Source of the DNA: Deltaproteobacteria bacterium
GTDB lineage: Bacteria; Myxococcota_A; UBA9160; UBA4427
DNA: 9,613 bases
Reading direction: 5' to 3'
Assembly (NCBI GenBank): GCA_011051925.1
Contig: DRKE01000480.1
Coordinates: 1-9,613 of the forward strand
The position numbers were made by a program, and so were the translations under genes. The notes beneath the pieces were generated by a model. The model was not told the origin of the DNA, did not search any database, and saw only the letters and a list, made by a program, of their open reading frames with translations. Positions 1-6,858 of this stretch are shown here, one piece after another (within the stretch, counting starts at the first letter, position 1; each line of letters begins with the position of its first letter).

Positions 1-597
1 CCGGACGAAACTCGACTCGACCTTCGGCCGCGGAAAGAAATGGGCCGGCGAAACCGTCGCGATCCGATCGACGTCGGCCACGAGCCGATGCAGCACCGTG
101 AACGAACCGTAGGCAGGGGTGCCCGTCTCGGCCACGAGGCGATCGGCGACCTCGCTCTGGAGCATGACCGACCAGTCCTCGAGTCCGGCACGAAGATCCA
201 GGAGTCGACGCAGCAGGGGCGTCGCGACCGAGTAGGGCAGATTCGCGATCAGGCGGACGGGGCGATCCGCCGCCTCCAGCCAGGCCGGCCAATCGATCTC
301 GAGTGCGTCGGCATGGACCAGATCGACATTGCCGGGCAGGAGCGATTCGGCCTCCAGCACCCGAACCAGTCCCGAATCGATCTCGACGCTCCGGACCCGG
401 TCCACACGCGCCGCCAGCGCCCGGGTCAGGACGCCGAGTCCCGTCCCCACCTCGAAGACGAGATCCCCCGCCCGAGCCCCGGCCCGCCGCGCGAGTTCGT
501 CGGCCAGATCGGCATCGATCAGGAAATTCTGTCCGAGATCCCGGGAGAGCCGCAGCCCATGCAGATCGAGCAGTTCGCGGAGGCGCCCGAGCCTCAT
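1..597 (-). CDS. rsmA: 16S rRNA (adenine1518-N6/adenine1519-N6)-dimethyltransferase RsmA/KsgA, 3' end outside window
   Basis: RsmA dimethylates two adjacent adenines in the 3'-terminal hairpin of 16S rRNA using S-adenosylmethionine, a late step in 30S subunit maturation. The 199 visible residues carry the family signature in order: LGQNFL (21-26), the SAM-binding motif I EVGTGLG (49-55), the acidic VEID (71-74), HADALEID (96-103), the catalytic NLPY (119-122) and the C-terminal FFPRPKVESS (187-196). Compared with the roughly 270-residue family, about 70 C-terminal residues lie beyond base 1. The start is the ATG at 597-595, which overlaps the tsaD stop as ATGA, so rsmA is very likely translated by coupling to tsaD. 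Motif I has Thr where the usual form is G-P-G-L-G; this is a tolerated position in the family as far as I know. Identification is secure; only the end is unseen. Confidence 0.95.
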   Translation of the reverse strand, partial: MRLGRLRELLDLHGLRLSRDLGQNFLIDADLADELARRAGARAGDLVFEVGTGLGVLTRALAARVDRVRSVEIDSGLVRVLEAESLLPGNVDLVHADALEIDWPAWLEAADRPVRLIANLPYSVATPLLRRLLDLRAGLEDWSVMLQSEVADRLVAETGTPAYGSFTVLHRLVADVDRIATVSPAHFFPRPKVESSFVR

Positions 598-1709
598 CCG
601 GTCGCCGACCTGCGATCGGGCGAGCCCAGCGACGACGCCTCCGGATCCGGATCCCGCCAGGGGGTCCGGGCGATCGGAACGCGCGAGAAGGCTTCGAGGG
701 AAAGGTCGTCGCGCACGCCGCGCTGGAGCAGCCGGGTCCCCGCCGCCGCGATCATGACGGCATTGTCGGTACACAATTCCCTCGGCGGAAAGATCGTTTC
801 GAATCCCTCGCGCCGTCCGGCAGACCGCATCTCCTCGCGCAATCGGGCGTTCGCCGCGACGCCCCCGACCACCGCGACGCGATCCGCACCCTCCATCCTC
901 ATCGCGCGAACCGTGCGGGCAACGAGGCTATCGACGAGCGCCGCTTCGAAGGAGGCGGCGAAATCGGCCCGGGTCTGGAAGTCCAGGGCCTCGAGCCCGC
1001 CGCGGCGGGCGAGTTCGACCGAGACCGCCGTCTTGAGTCCGCTATAGGAAAAGTCCAATCCGGGTCGCCGGCTCATCGGACGCGGGAAGGCGATGGCGCG
1101 GGGATCCCCCGCCTGCGCGAGCTTCGAGACCGCGGGACCTCCGGGAAAGTCGAGATCGAGCAGCTTGGCGACCTTGTCGAAGGCCTCGCCGGCGGCGTCG
1201 TCCCGCGTCTCGCCGAGGATCTCGGGATGACCCGAGCCGCTGACGCGGTAGAGCGCCGTATGCCCCCCCGAAACCACGAGACCGACATAAGGCGGTTCGA
1301 GTCGGATCGCGTCGTCGCCGCCCGATGCGACCTCCGCCGCGACGAGATGACCGACGAGATGATGGACGCCCACGAAGGGGAGATCGTGGGCATAGGCCAG
1401 GGCCTTGGCGAAGGAGAGACCCACGAGAAGGGAACCGATCAGACCCGGCCCCGCCGTGACGGCGACACCGTCGAGGTCCCCCGGCACGAGGCCCGCCTCG
1501 TCCAGCGCGGCTTCGACGACGTCCGAGACCACGCGGACATGATCGCGTGAGGCCAGCTCGGGAACGACCCCGCCGTAGGGACCATGGACCCGGGCCTGAC
1601 CGTGCACGACGCTGGATCGGATTTCACGCCCGCCCCGCAACACGGCGGCCGCCATCTCGTCACACGAGCTCTCGATCCCCAGGACGAGCGGAGATTCGGA
1701 CAGGGTCAC
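594..1709 (-). CDS. tsaD: tRNA N6-adenosine threonylcarbamoyltransferase TsaD
   Basis: TsaD (Kae1/YgjD family) transfers threonylcarbamoyl from threonylcarbamoyl-AMP to A37 of ANN-decoding tRNAs, acting with TsaB and TsaE in the cytoplasm. The 371-residue product shows the N-terminal LGIESSCDE (10-18), GPYGGVVPELASR (43-55), TAGPGLIGSLLVG (85-97), the metal-binding HHLVGH (116-121; ligands probably His117 and His121), SGGHT (147-151), DFSYSGLKT (219-227), GGVAAN (282-287) and CTDNAVMIA (313-321), whose Asp315 is the third metal ligand. The start is a GTG at 1709-1707, preceded by GAGGAG at five bases' spacing; the frame stays open further upstream (to 1802) but that stretch runs into dksA and has no family similarity. 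It ends 25-30 residues later than most homologues with a polar tail. It lies 41 bases after dksA and overlaps rsmA by four bases. tsaB and tsaE are not in the window. Confidence 0.97.
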   Translation of the reverse strand: MTLSESPLVLGIESSCDEMAAAVLRGGREIRSSVVHGQARVHGPYGGVVPELASRDHVRVVSDVVEAALDEAGLVPGDLDGVAVTAGPGLIGSLLVGLSFAKALAYAHDLPFVGVHHLVGHLVAAEVASGGDDAIRLEPPYVGLVVSGGHTALYRVSGSGHPEILGETRDDAAGEAFDKVAKLLDLDFPGGPAVSKLAQAGDPRAIAFPRPMSRRPGLDFSYSGLKTAVSVELARRGGLEALDFQTRADFAASFEAALVDSLVARTVRAMRMEGADRVAVVGGVAANARLREEMRSAGRREGFETIFPPRELCTDNAVMIAAAGTRLLQRGVRDDLSLEAFSRVPIARTPWRDPDPEASSLGSPDRRSATG

Positions 1710-1750
1710 TCGGGCTCCTCGGCCGATCCGCGGGACCGGCATCCGATCGC

Positions 1751-2098
1751 TCAGGCGTTGCGTCTTTCGAGCGCCTCTTGTTCCGCCTTGCAGTCGATAC
1801 ACAATTCAGCGACGGGCCGGGCCTCGATCCGTTTGAGCGAGATCTGCTCCCCGCAGCTCTCGCATTCCCCGTAGACGCCCTCTTCGATCTTGCGAAGTGC
1901 CTGTTCGATCTTCGCGATCAGCCGGCGCTCCCGCTCGCGGAGACGCCCCTGGAACGCGAGATTCATCTCCGACGAAGCCGCATCGATCTCATCGGGAAAA
2001 TCGTCCGGATCGAGATGGATGTCGCCTGAAAGCGTCTTCTGCGCGTTGCCGAGCAGCTCGTCGCGCTGGGCTTCGAGGATCTTCTTGAACCGGTTCAT
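1751..2098 (-). CDS. dksA: DksA/TraR-family RNA polymerase secondary-channel regulator
   Basis: DksA binds the secondary channel of RNA polymerase and works with ppGpp to lower rRNA and raise amino-acid gene transcription. The 115-residue product aligns with the C-terminal three quarters of the enterobacterial protein. The coiled-coil tip keeps FPDEIDAAS (34-42), matching the functional D-x-x-D-x-A motif (Asp36, Asp39, Ala41), so the protein should be active on polymerase. A four-cysteine zinc finger follows: Cys79-x2-Cys82 and Cys100-x2-Cys103, with the conserved ISLKRIEARPVAELC around it. It lacks the roughly 33 residues before the first helix of the E. coli form, which is usual in short DksA proteins. 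The ATG at 2098 has only a weak GAAG-type ribosome site; the frame is open upstream but the extension shows no family match. tsaD follows after 41 bases and is probably co-transcribed. Confidence 0.93.
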   Translation of the reverse strand: MNRFKKILEAQRDELLGNAQKTLSGDIHLDPDDFPDEIDAASSEMNLAFQGRLRERERRLIAKIEQALRKIEEGVYGECESCGEQISLKRIEARPVAELCIDCKAEQEALERRNA

Positions 2099-2144
2099 GT
2101 CACGTTTCTTCAACGCTCTGCTCCATCGGTAGTTCGGCGCTCCC

Positions 2145-2216
2145 GGATCCCGACGGGATTCCCAGCAGCGCTTCCAGGTTGGTCGGACCGTCGCGTTCGA
2201 CGGCCCCGGATCCGAC
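2145..2216 (-). terminator. Two stem-loops between cpoB and dksA, possible end of the tol transcript
   Basis: The 122 bases between the cpoB stop and the dksA start hold no convincing gene but two inverted repeats. Nearest cpoB, arms at 2188-2193 and 2198-2203 (CCGTCG/CGACGG, 4-base loop) are extended by arms at 2182-2187 and 2211-2216 (GTCGGA/TCCGAC) across a 7-base one-sided bulge. Nearer dksA, ATCCC/GGGAT (2147-2151/2155-2159) forms a 3-base-loop hairpin. Neither is followed by a U-tract on the minus strand, so a classical intrinsic terminator is not shown. They could mark a transcript 3' end or lie in a dksA leader; the placement, not the sequence, is the main argument. Confidence 0.3.
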
Positions 2217-2220
2217 GCGG

Positions 2221-3120
2221 CTAGCCCGAGCTCTTTCCCGGCCCGAGCCGCTCCAGTTGTTTGGCGGCCTGGACGGCTCGATCCGAGTCGGGATAGTCCT
2301 TCTGGACCCGCTTGAAGACCGTGCGTGCCGCTTCGTGAAATTTCGGTCCGAGCTTGAGCAGGGATTCGCCCTGGCGGTAGAGCGCATCGGGTGCCTTCGG
2401 ACTCTCGGGATAGACGCTGACGACGGCGTTGAAACGCACGACGGCCCGCTTGAATTCGTCGTTCTTGTACGTGCAGTCGGCAAGCCAGTAGGCGGCATCG
2501 TCGGCATAGCCGGAGGTGGGGTAGGCCTGCAGGAAGGCCGTGAACTGATCGATGCACTCCTTGAAGTCGTTGGCCCGCCAGGCTTCGAGCGCGTTCTGGT
2601 AGCCCTCGAGCTCCCGATCGGGCTGGCTGACGCGGCTCCCGACGGGCGATGCCGCGACCTCCCCCCCGTCGGCCTCGACGGCGGCCTCCGAGCCCGACGC
2701 AGCCTGCTCTTGTCCACTGGCTGCGCCCTGGGCCACGGCCATCCGCGTCCGGCGCACCTCCTCCAGGGCGTCCGAAGCCTCCTTGCGGGCCAGCTCGAGC
2801 TCACCCTTCAGATCGCGGATTTCTTGACGCATCGCGTCGACATCGGCGGAGAGCTGCGCGATCCGGGTGAAGGGATCCGGCTCGTCGCGATCGGGCGGGT
2901 GGAGCTCGGCCACTTTCTCCTGGAGTCGCAGGAAATCGCCCTGGGTCACACAACCCGTCAGGCCCGCCATCAAGGCGATGGCCGCCCCGCTCCGCGCAAC
3001 GGAGTACCAGAACGCCCTTCCGGGAAGATGCCCGGAAACGCCCTCCAGAACAGGGATTCGCGCCGTTCCCCGCATCCGCTGTGTCGACCCTGTCATGGAT
3101 TCTGTCGTGGACCTCGTCAT
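2221..3120 (-). CDS. cpoB: Tol-Pal associated lipoprotein-like coiled-coil/TPR protein CpoB (YbgF)
   Basis: CpoB coordinates peptidoglycan synthesis by PBP1B with Tol-driven outer-membrane constriction in the division septum. The 299-residue product has a long basic N-region, a hydrophobic stretch at about 45-54 and a lipobox-like LTGC with Cys57, so here it looks like a lipoprotein, whereas the E. coli protein is soluble in the periplasm. Residues about 62-118 are heptad-like coiled coil, 120-165 an Ala/Glu/Gly-rich linker, and 169-290 three TPR units of the YbgF type (EGYQNALEAWRANDF, YADDAAYWLADCTYKNDEF, PDALYRQGESLLKLG). The ATG at 3120 has GGGAG ten bases upstream; later in-frame ATGs at residues 9 and 16 would shorten the long n-region and are possible. 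It is the last gene of the tol group, 60 bases after tolB, in the place where pal would normally come first. Confidence 0.88.
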   Translation of the reverse strand: MTRSTTESMTGSTQRMRGTARIPVLEGVSGHLPGRAFWYSVARSGAAIALMAGLTGCVTQGDFLRLQEKVAELHPPDRDEPDPFTRIAQLSADVDAMRQEIRDLKGELELARKEASDALEEVRRTRMAVAQGAASGQEQAASGSEAAVEADGGEVAASPVGSRVSQPDRELEGYQNALEAWRANDFKECIDQFTAFLQAYPTSGYADDAAYWLADCTYKNDEFKRAVVRFNAVVSVYPESPKAPDALYRQGESLLKLGPKFHEAARTVFKRVQKDYPDSDRAVQAAKQLERLGPGKSSG

Positions 3121-3150
3121 GTCTCGGTCTCTCCCGGAACGCCGGCCCGG

Positions 3151-3160
3151 CCCGATCGGG
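3151..3160. repeat. Perfect 10-base palindrome between tolB and cpoB
   Basis: CCCGATCGGG is a perfect palindrome in the 60-base tolB-cpoB spacer, with further weak pairing outside it (3147-3149 with 3162-3164 after one mismatch). On the transcript it could form a small GC-rich hairpin that protects the upstream message or trims expression of cpoB. In DNA this rich in GC, a short palindrome may also be chance. Confidence 0.3.
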
Positions 3161-3180
3161 GCGGCGAGTCTAGCAGGCTG

Positions 3181-4614
3181 TCATCGAACCTGTGGGCCCC
3201 AGACGGGTTGGATGTTCCGCCCGGACCGGGCCGTCAGGCGTTTCAGGTTCTCCCCGTTCCAATCCATCACGTAGATGTCGTAGCGCCCCCGCCGACGGGA
3301 GCTGAAAACGATCTTGCGGCCGTCCGGCGACCAGCTCGGCGCCTCGTCACTGCGAGGATGCTCGACGATCGGAAAGTTGATCTGCCCGGTCGGATCGATC
3401 AGCCAGATGTCGAACTGCCCCCGGACGCGGGTTTCGTAGGCGATCCAGCGCCCGTCAGGAGACCAGGCGGGCGAGGAATTGTAGGCGCCCGTATACGTGA
3501 GACGCCGGACGCCGGCCCCGTCGCGATCCATGATGTAGAGCTGCGGCGCTCCGCTCCGATCCGAAACGAAGACGATCTGCCGACCGTCGGGCGACCAGGA
3601 GGGCGAGACGTCGATCGCGGGATGGTTGGTGAGGCGACGCGCTTTGCGCCCCTTCCTTTCGACACGAAAGATTTCCGTCGCCCCGTCGACGCTCGACACG
3701 AAGGCGAGTTCCTGCCCGGTGGGATCGAAGCGGCCACGGTACTTGGGCCGCCCCGGCATCAGGTCGCGCAGGATCGGACCCGGTCGGACCTGGTCGCTGC
3801 GCGAGGTCAGGAAGAAGCCGGGTTGTCCGGCCCCGTATGCGACGTAGAGGATGGCGCGTCCATCGGGGACCCATTCGGGCGCCATCTTGAGCCGGTCGCC
3901 CCGGGTCGCGGGCCGCTGGTCACGGCCATCGGCCGCCATCACATAGATCTCGCGCGGTCCGGTCCGATCCGAGACGAAAGCGATCTCCGTCGCCGACACG
4001 CCCCGGGTCCCCGTCAGTGCGAGCACGGTCTCGTCGGCGACGATGCGTCCGAGACCGGCCAGATCGTCGCGATCCCCCGCGAGTGTCCCGATCTTCAATC
4101 TCTTGCAGCGAGCCACGTCCCAGACCCGCAGATCGACCCGCAGGCGATCCCCCTCGCGTCGCAAGGCCCCCTCGAGCAGCGCATCCGCGCCGCTCTGCCG
4201 CCACGGTTCACAATCGATCCCGCCCCCACCCGCGAGCGCACCGCTGTCGTCGGGACCGAGATAGGCCTCCCGCTCGAGGGGCAGCACGATGCTCGAAAAG
4301 GCCAGCGCCCGCTCGATCTCCTCACGCAGACGGACGATCCGTGCTTCGCCCACCGGTGGCCCGACCCCTCGGAAACGCAGCACCGCCGTCCGGAAGGCCT
4401 TCACGTTTCCCGGCGTGATCTCGAGCGTCGGGACCGGCCCCTGCTCGTCGGCGAGCGGATCCTGCGCGAAGGCCGGTCCGACGCATCCGACGACCCACGC
4501 GACAAGACACACGAGGCCCCTCATCGGACGATCGCCGGCAAGCACGCGCCACCGCGACCGGAGGATCGCGGCCGCCGGAAGGCCGCCCGCCGCTTTCCTG
4601 CATTGCCAACCCAT
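3181..4614 (-). CDS. tolB: Tol-Pal system periplasmic beta-propeller protein TolB
   Basis: TolB is the periplasmic protein that binds Pal and is released from it by energised TolA, so mobilising Pal to the division site. The product shows an N-terminal alpha/beta domain (roughly residues 60-190) followed by a propeller with clear WD-like TolB blades: SPSWSPDGRQIVFVSDR, SPAWSPDGRWIAYETR and APSWSPDGRKIVFSSR, each ending in a YIMD or YVMD strand and a RRLT or KRLT turn. The start chosen is the ATG at 4614, which has AGGGGGG eight bases upstream and gives 477 residues. Two rivals exist: a GTG at 4638 overlapping the tolA stop as GTGA and preceded by GGAGG, and an ATG at 4524 which begins directly at a textbook signal peptide (MRGLVCLVAWVVGC..AFAQ) but has no ribosome site. 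Two cysteines in the N-terminal domain (in IDCEPW and ARCKRL) could form a disulfide. Confidence 0.95.
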   Translation of the reverse strand: MGWQCRKAAGGLPAAAILRSRWRVLAGDRPMRGLVCLVAWVVGCVGPAFAQDPLADEQGPVPTLEITPGNVKAFRTAVLRFRGVGPPVGEARIVRLREEIERALAFSSIVLPLEREAYLGPDDSGALAGGGGIDCEPWRQSGADALLEGALRREGDRLRVDLRVWDVARCKRLKIGTLAGDRDDLAGLGRIVADETVLALTGTRGVSATEIAFVSDRTGPREIYVMAADGRDQRPATRGDRLKMAPEWVPDGRAILYVAYGAGQPGFFLTSRSDQVRPGPILRDLMPGRPKYRGRFDPTGQELAFVSSVDGATEIFRVERKGRKARRLTNHPAIDVSPSWSPDGRQIVFVSDRSGAPQLYIMDRDGAGVRRLTYTGAYNSSPAWSPDGRWIAYETRVRGQFDIWLIDPTGQINFPIVEHPRSDEAPSWSPDGRKIVFSSRRRGRYDIYVMDWNGENLKRLTARSGRNIQPVWGPQVR

Positions 4615-4618
4615 CCGT

Positions 4619-4628
4619 GTTCCCCCCT
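4619..4628 (-). promoter_or_regulatory. G-rich ribosome-binding site of tolB, identical to that of tolQ
   Basis: Read on the minus strand this is AGGGGGGAAC, ending four bases before the ATG at 4614. The same ten bases precede the tolQ start (6711-6702). AGGGGG pairs with the anti-Shine-Dalgarno with one G-U wobble. This match is the main reason for choosing 4614 as the tolB start rather than 4638 or 4524. Confidence 0.6.
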
Positions 4629-4634
4629 GGCCGT

Positions 4635-5486
4635 TCACTCGGCCTCCGATCGGAAGATGAAGATCTGGCGTCCGGGTTCGGGCGGGGCCGGCAGGGGGGC
4701 CACCTTCATCACCGCTCGAACCGCGTTGTCATCGAAAAAGGGATCGCCCGAACTGCGGACGACCCGGGGTTCTCCGATCAGGTCGCCCGACGCAGCCAGG
4801 CGAAGCTCGAGTTGCGTCGCCAGACCGCGATTGCGAAAGCCGGCCGGGATCACCCAGTTGTTCCGGATCCGGCGCTGGACCGCCCGATTCCAGGCCGCGA
4901 GCTCGGGCGGGATCGCATCCCCCGGACGATTCGTCTCCGCCGGTTCGGGAAGCCCGCTCGACGCGTCCGGTTCATGGGCTTCCGGCGCGGGCTGGAGCAG
5001 GTCCAATGCCTCGTCGGGCCCCAGTTCCTTCTCGAAGGCCGCCATCGCGGCCTCATAGCTGAGTGGCTTCTCTTCTTTTCGTCGCCGCGGGCGGGGGGGC
5101 TCGGCCTTCGCGACGATCTCTGCCTTCTTCTTCCCGTTCTCGGGCGGTGCCTTGCGGATCCGGCCGGGGGTCTCCTCCGGCAGGACCTGGACGGGCGCCT
5201 TCGCGACGGGCGGGGATGGCGGCGCGGGCGCTTCCGCCGGTGGCGGGGACGCTTCGGCCTCGGCGGGCCGGGGGACCGGACGCCGCGCCGCGGGGGCACC
5301 CGGCGGCGCGGCGATCAATTCGACCTCGAGGACCTCGGGCATGGGGGCGAGGGGACGCACCGGAGCGATCACGAAGGTCGCCAGGAGCGCCGCGTGCACC
5401 GCCAGCGAGAACAGGATCCCGTTGCGCAGGCGACGACGATGATCGGCGAGGCTTTCGTCGTACCAGTCGATCGCGCCCGCGCTCAT
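4635..5486 (-). CDS. tolA: TolA/TonB-like periplasm-spanning energy transducer
   Basis: TolA is anchored in the inner membrane by one helix, is energised by TolQR and reaches across the periplasm to TolB and Pal. The 283-residue product has a single membrane segment (about 23-41) containing Ser27-x3-His31, the SxxxH motif TolA and TonB use to contact their motor. A Pro/Ala-rich, then Lys/Arg-rich linker (about 45-140) and a short helical stretch (142-165) follow, and the C-terminus (about 195-283) is a TonB-C domain with AVQRRIRNNWVIPAG and DPFFDDNAVRAV. The linker is much shorter and more proline-rich than the helical domain II of E. coli TolA, so on sequence alone it resembles TonB; the position between tolR and tolB decides for TolA. 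The ATG at 5486 has no good ribosome site of its own and overlaps the stop of a 17-codon frame as ATGA. Confidence 0.87.
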   Translation of the reverse strand: MSAGAIDWYDESLADHRRRLRNGILFSLAVHAALLATFVIAPVRPLAPMPEVLEVELIAAPPGAPAARRPVPRPAEAEASPPPAEAPAPPSPPVAKAPVQVLPEETPGRIRKAPPENGKKKAEIVAKAEPPRPRRRKEEKPLSYEAAMAAFEKELGPDEALDLLQPAPEAHEPDASSGLPEPAETNRPGDAIPPELAAWNRAVQRRIRNNWVIPAGFRNRGLATQLELRLAASGDLIGEPRVVRSSGDPFFDDNAVRAVMKVAPLPAPPEPGRQIFIFRSEAE

Positions 5487-5536
5487 CCCGCTCGCCCCGC
5501 CTCTTCCGGGACGAACGGCCCACCGATCCCTCGCAT
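5483..5536 (-). other. Candidate 17-codon leader ORF between tolR and tolA
   Basis: The 61-base spacer between tolR and tolA contains an ATG at 5536 with AGGGGG four bases upstream. It opens a frame MRGIGGPFVPEEAGRAG whose TGA overlaps the tolA start as ATGA. tolA itself has no clear ribosome site, so ribosomes finishing this short frame could restart on tolA. The peptide has no recognisable family. A chance frame is possible in such GC-rich DNA; the combination of ribosome site, length and exact overlap is what makes it notable. Confidence 0.3.
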
Positions 5537-5547
5537 GCGCCCCCTGT

Positions 5548-5967
<420 letters not shown>

Positions 5968-5972
5968 CGGAA

Positions 5973-6698
5973 CTACCTCGCCTCGCCACGCACGACCTGC
6001 GGTGCATCCGATCCCGGTGCCGCCTGGAGGGCATGGCTCTGGACCAGATCCGCCAGGTCCTCCTGGAATTGACTCGAGAAACGTTCCAGATGGTTGAGGA
6101 TCGCGTCGATCCGACTCCCGAACGCGTTGTAGGCGATCGTGGCCGGAACCGCGGCAAGCAATCCGACGGCAGTCGCGACGAGCGCCTCGGCGATGCCTGG
6201 ACCGACCACGGCCAGGGAGGCCTGTCCCGCGCGGCCGATGCTCTCGAAGGCCTGGATGATGCCGACGACCGTCCCGAAGAGGCCGATGAAGGGCGCGGTA
6301 CTCCCCGTCGTCGCCAGGAAGGGCATGCCGCGCTCGAGACGCCGGGCTTCGGCGGTCGCGGTCCATGCGATCGTCCGCTCGAGCTGCTTGAGCAGCGCCT
6401 CACGGGACCGATCCGTGGCGTTTCGCTCCCGCGCCGTCTGGAGCGCCCGGCTCGTCACCAGGAAAACGACCGCCAGGGGACTCCGGTCGAGATGTCTCGC
6501 GGCATCGTAGGTCTCACTGAATCCGGCTCTTTGATAGACCTCCAGAAAGGCCTCGCTATCCTGATCCGCAGCGCGCAGTTCCCGCCACTTCGCGGCGATG
6601 ATGCCGAGGGAGATGACGGAAAAGACAACCAGCACCAGCAGGACGAGCTTGACGATGAGACCGGCCTGAAGAATCAGGCTGATCAGGTCGAAGCTCAC
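5973..6698 (-). CDS. tolQ: Tol-Pal motor protein TolQ (MotA/TolQ/ExbB proton channel family)
   Basis: TolQ is the multi-span inner-membrane stator of the Tol motor. The 241-residue product has the expected length, a first membrane helix at about 14-36, a cytoplasmic loop (about 37-125), and two further helices in GMPFLATTGSTAPFIGLFG...IIQAF (124-151) and GIAEALVATAVGLLAAVPA (168-186). Thr143 and Thr176 correspond to the channel threonines of E. coli TolQ, and the GLFGTVVGI and EALVATAVGL signatures are intact. The start is a GTG at 6698 with AAGGGGGG ending six bases upstream, a good ribosome site allowing one G-U wobble. It is the first gene of the tol group; the ybgC thioesterase gene often found upstream is absent, pepA being divergent instead. 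Confidence 0.96.
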   Translation of the reverse strand: MSFDLISLILQAGLIVKLVLLVLVVFSVISLGIIAAKWRELRAADQDSEAFLEVYQRAGFSETYDAARHLDRSPLAVVFLVTSRALQTARERNATDRSREALLKQLERTIAWTATAEARRLERGMPFLATTGSTAPFIGLFGTVVGIIQAFESIGRAGQASLAVVGPGIAEALVATAVGLLAAVPATIAYNAFGSRIDAILNHLERFSSQFQEDLADLVQSHALQAAPGSDAPQVVRGEAR

Positions 6699-6701
6699 GG
6701 C

Positions 6702-6711
6702 GTTCCCCCCT
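6702..6711 (-). promoter_or_regulatory. G-rich ribosome-binding site of tolQ
   Basis: Minus-strand AGGGGGGAAC (preceded by another A), three bases before the GTG at 6698. It decides the non-ATG start of tolQ and is repeated exactly in front of tolB (4628-4619). Confidence 0.65.
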
Positions 6712-6808
6712 TCGCCAAGCGTTCGTCGTCCGTCGTGTTCTGATCGATCTCGTCAAGGCGCCCGACCCCGATTGGCGTTTCGGGGGATGGGTCGCCAGCC
6801 ATGCGTGA

Positions 6809-6830
6809 CACCGCGCGACGGATCGCGGTG
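6809..6830. repeat. Seven-base inverted repeat upstream of pepA
   Basis: CACCGCG at 6809-6815 and CGCGGTG at 6824-6830 are perfect inverted arms around an 8-base centre, 28-50 bases before the pepA ATG. Spacing of about one and a half helical turns between arm centres fits a dimeric repressor site, but it could equally fold as a 5'-leader hairpin. Confidence 0.4.
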
Positions 6831-6858
6831 CCGCGAAATCTAGGGGAGAAGGAGTTCC

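Larger units (their letters stand above)
6699..6858. promoter_or_regulatory. Divergent tolQ / pepA control region
   Basis: These 160 bases must hold the promoters for leftward tol and rightward pepA transcription. On the minus strand TTGACG (6756-6751) is a good -35 match about 50 bases before tolQ, but no acceptable -10 lies 16-18 bases further on, so I do not call a full promoter. On the plus strand the only clear elements are an inverted repeat (6809-6830) and the pepA ribosome site GAAGGAG four bases before the ATG. A 35-codon minus-strand frame starting at 6802 ends as GTGA on the tolQ start; it has a weak ribosome site and no recognisable family. Confidence 0.6.

Noticed and set aside
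303..1550. A 415-codon plus-strand frame opposite rsmA and tsaD
   Set aside because: Arg-rich shadow of two genes whose own frames carry complete family signatures.
1710..1802. A longer tsaD starting at 1802
   Set aside because: The extra 31 residues overlap the dksA coding end, lack similarity to TsaD, and the GTG at 1709 has a strong ribosome site.
2099..2557. A longer dksA frame starting inside cpoB
   Set aside because: The added 153 residues are the antisense-frame type of composition overlapping cpoB, and the family homology begins exactly at the ATG at 2098.
2179..5058. A 959-codon open frame on the plus strand opposite cpoB, tolB and tolA
   Set aside because: It is the complement of three well-supported genes, has no family-like motif, and is rich in Arg, Pro and Gly as expected for an antisense frame in GC-rich DNA.
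6751..6756. TTGACG as the -35 of a tolQ promoter
   Set aside because: No TANNNT-like hexamer lies at 16-18 bases; kept only as a remark in the divergent region.
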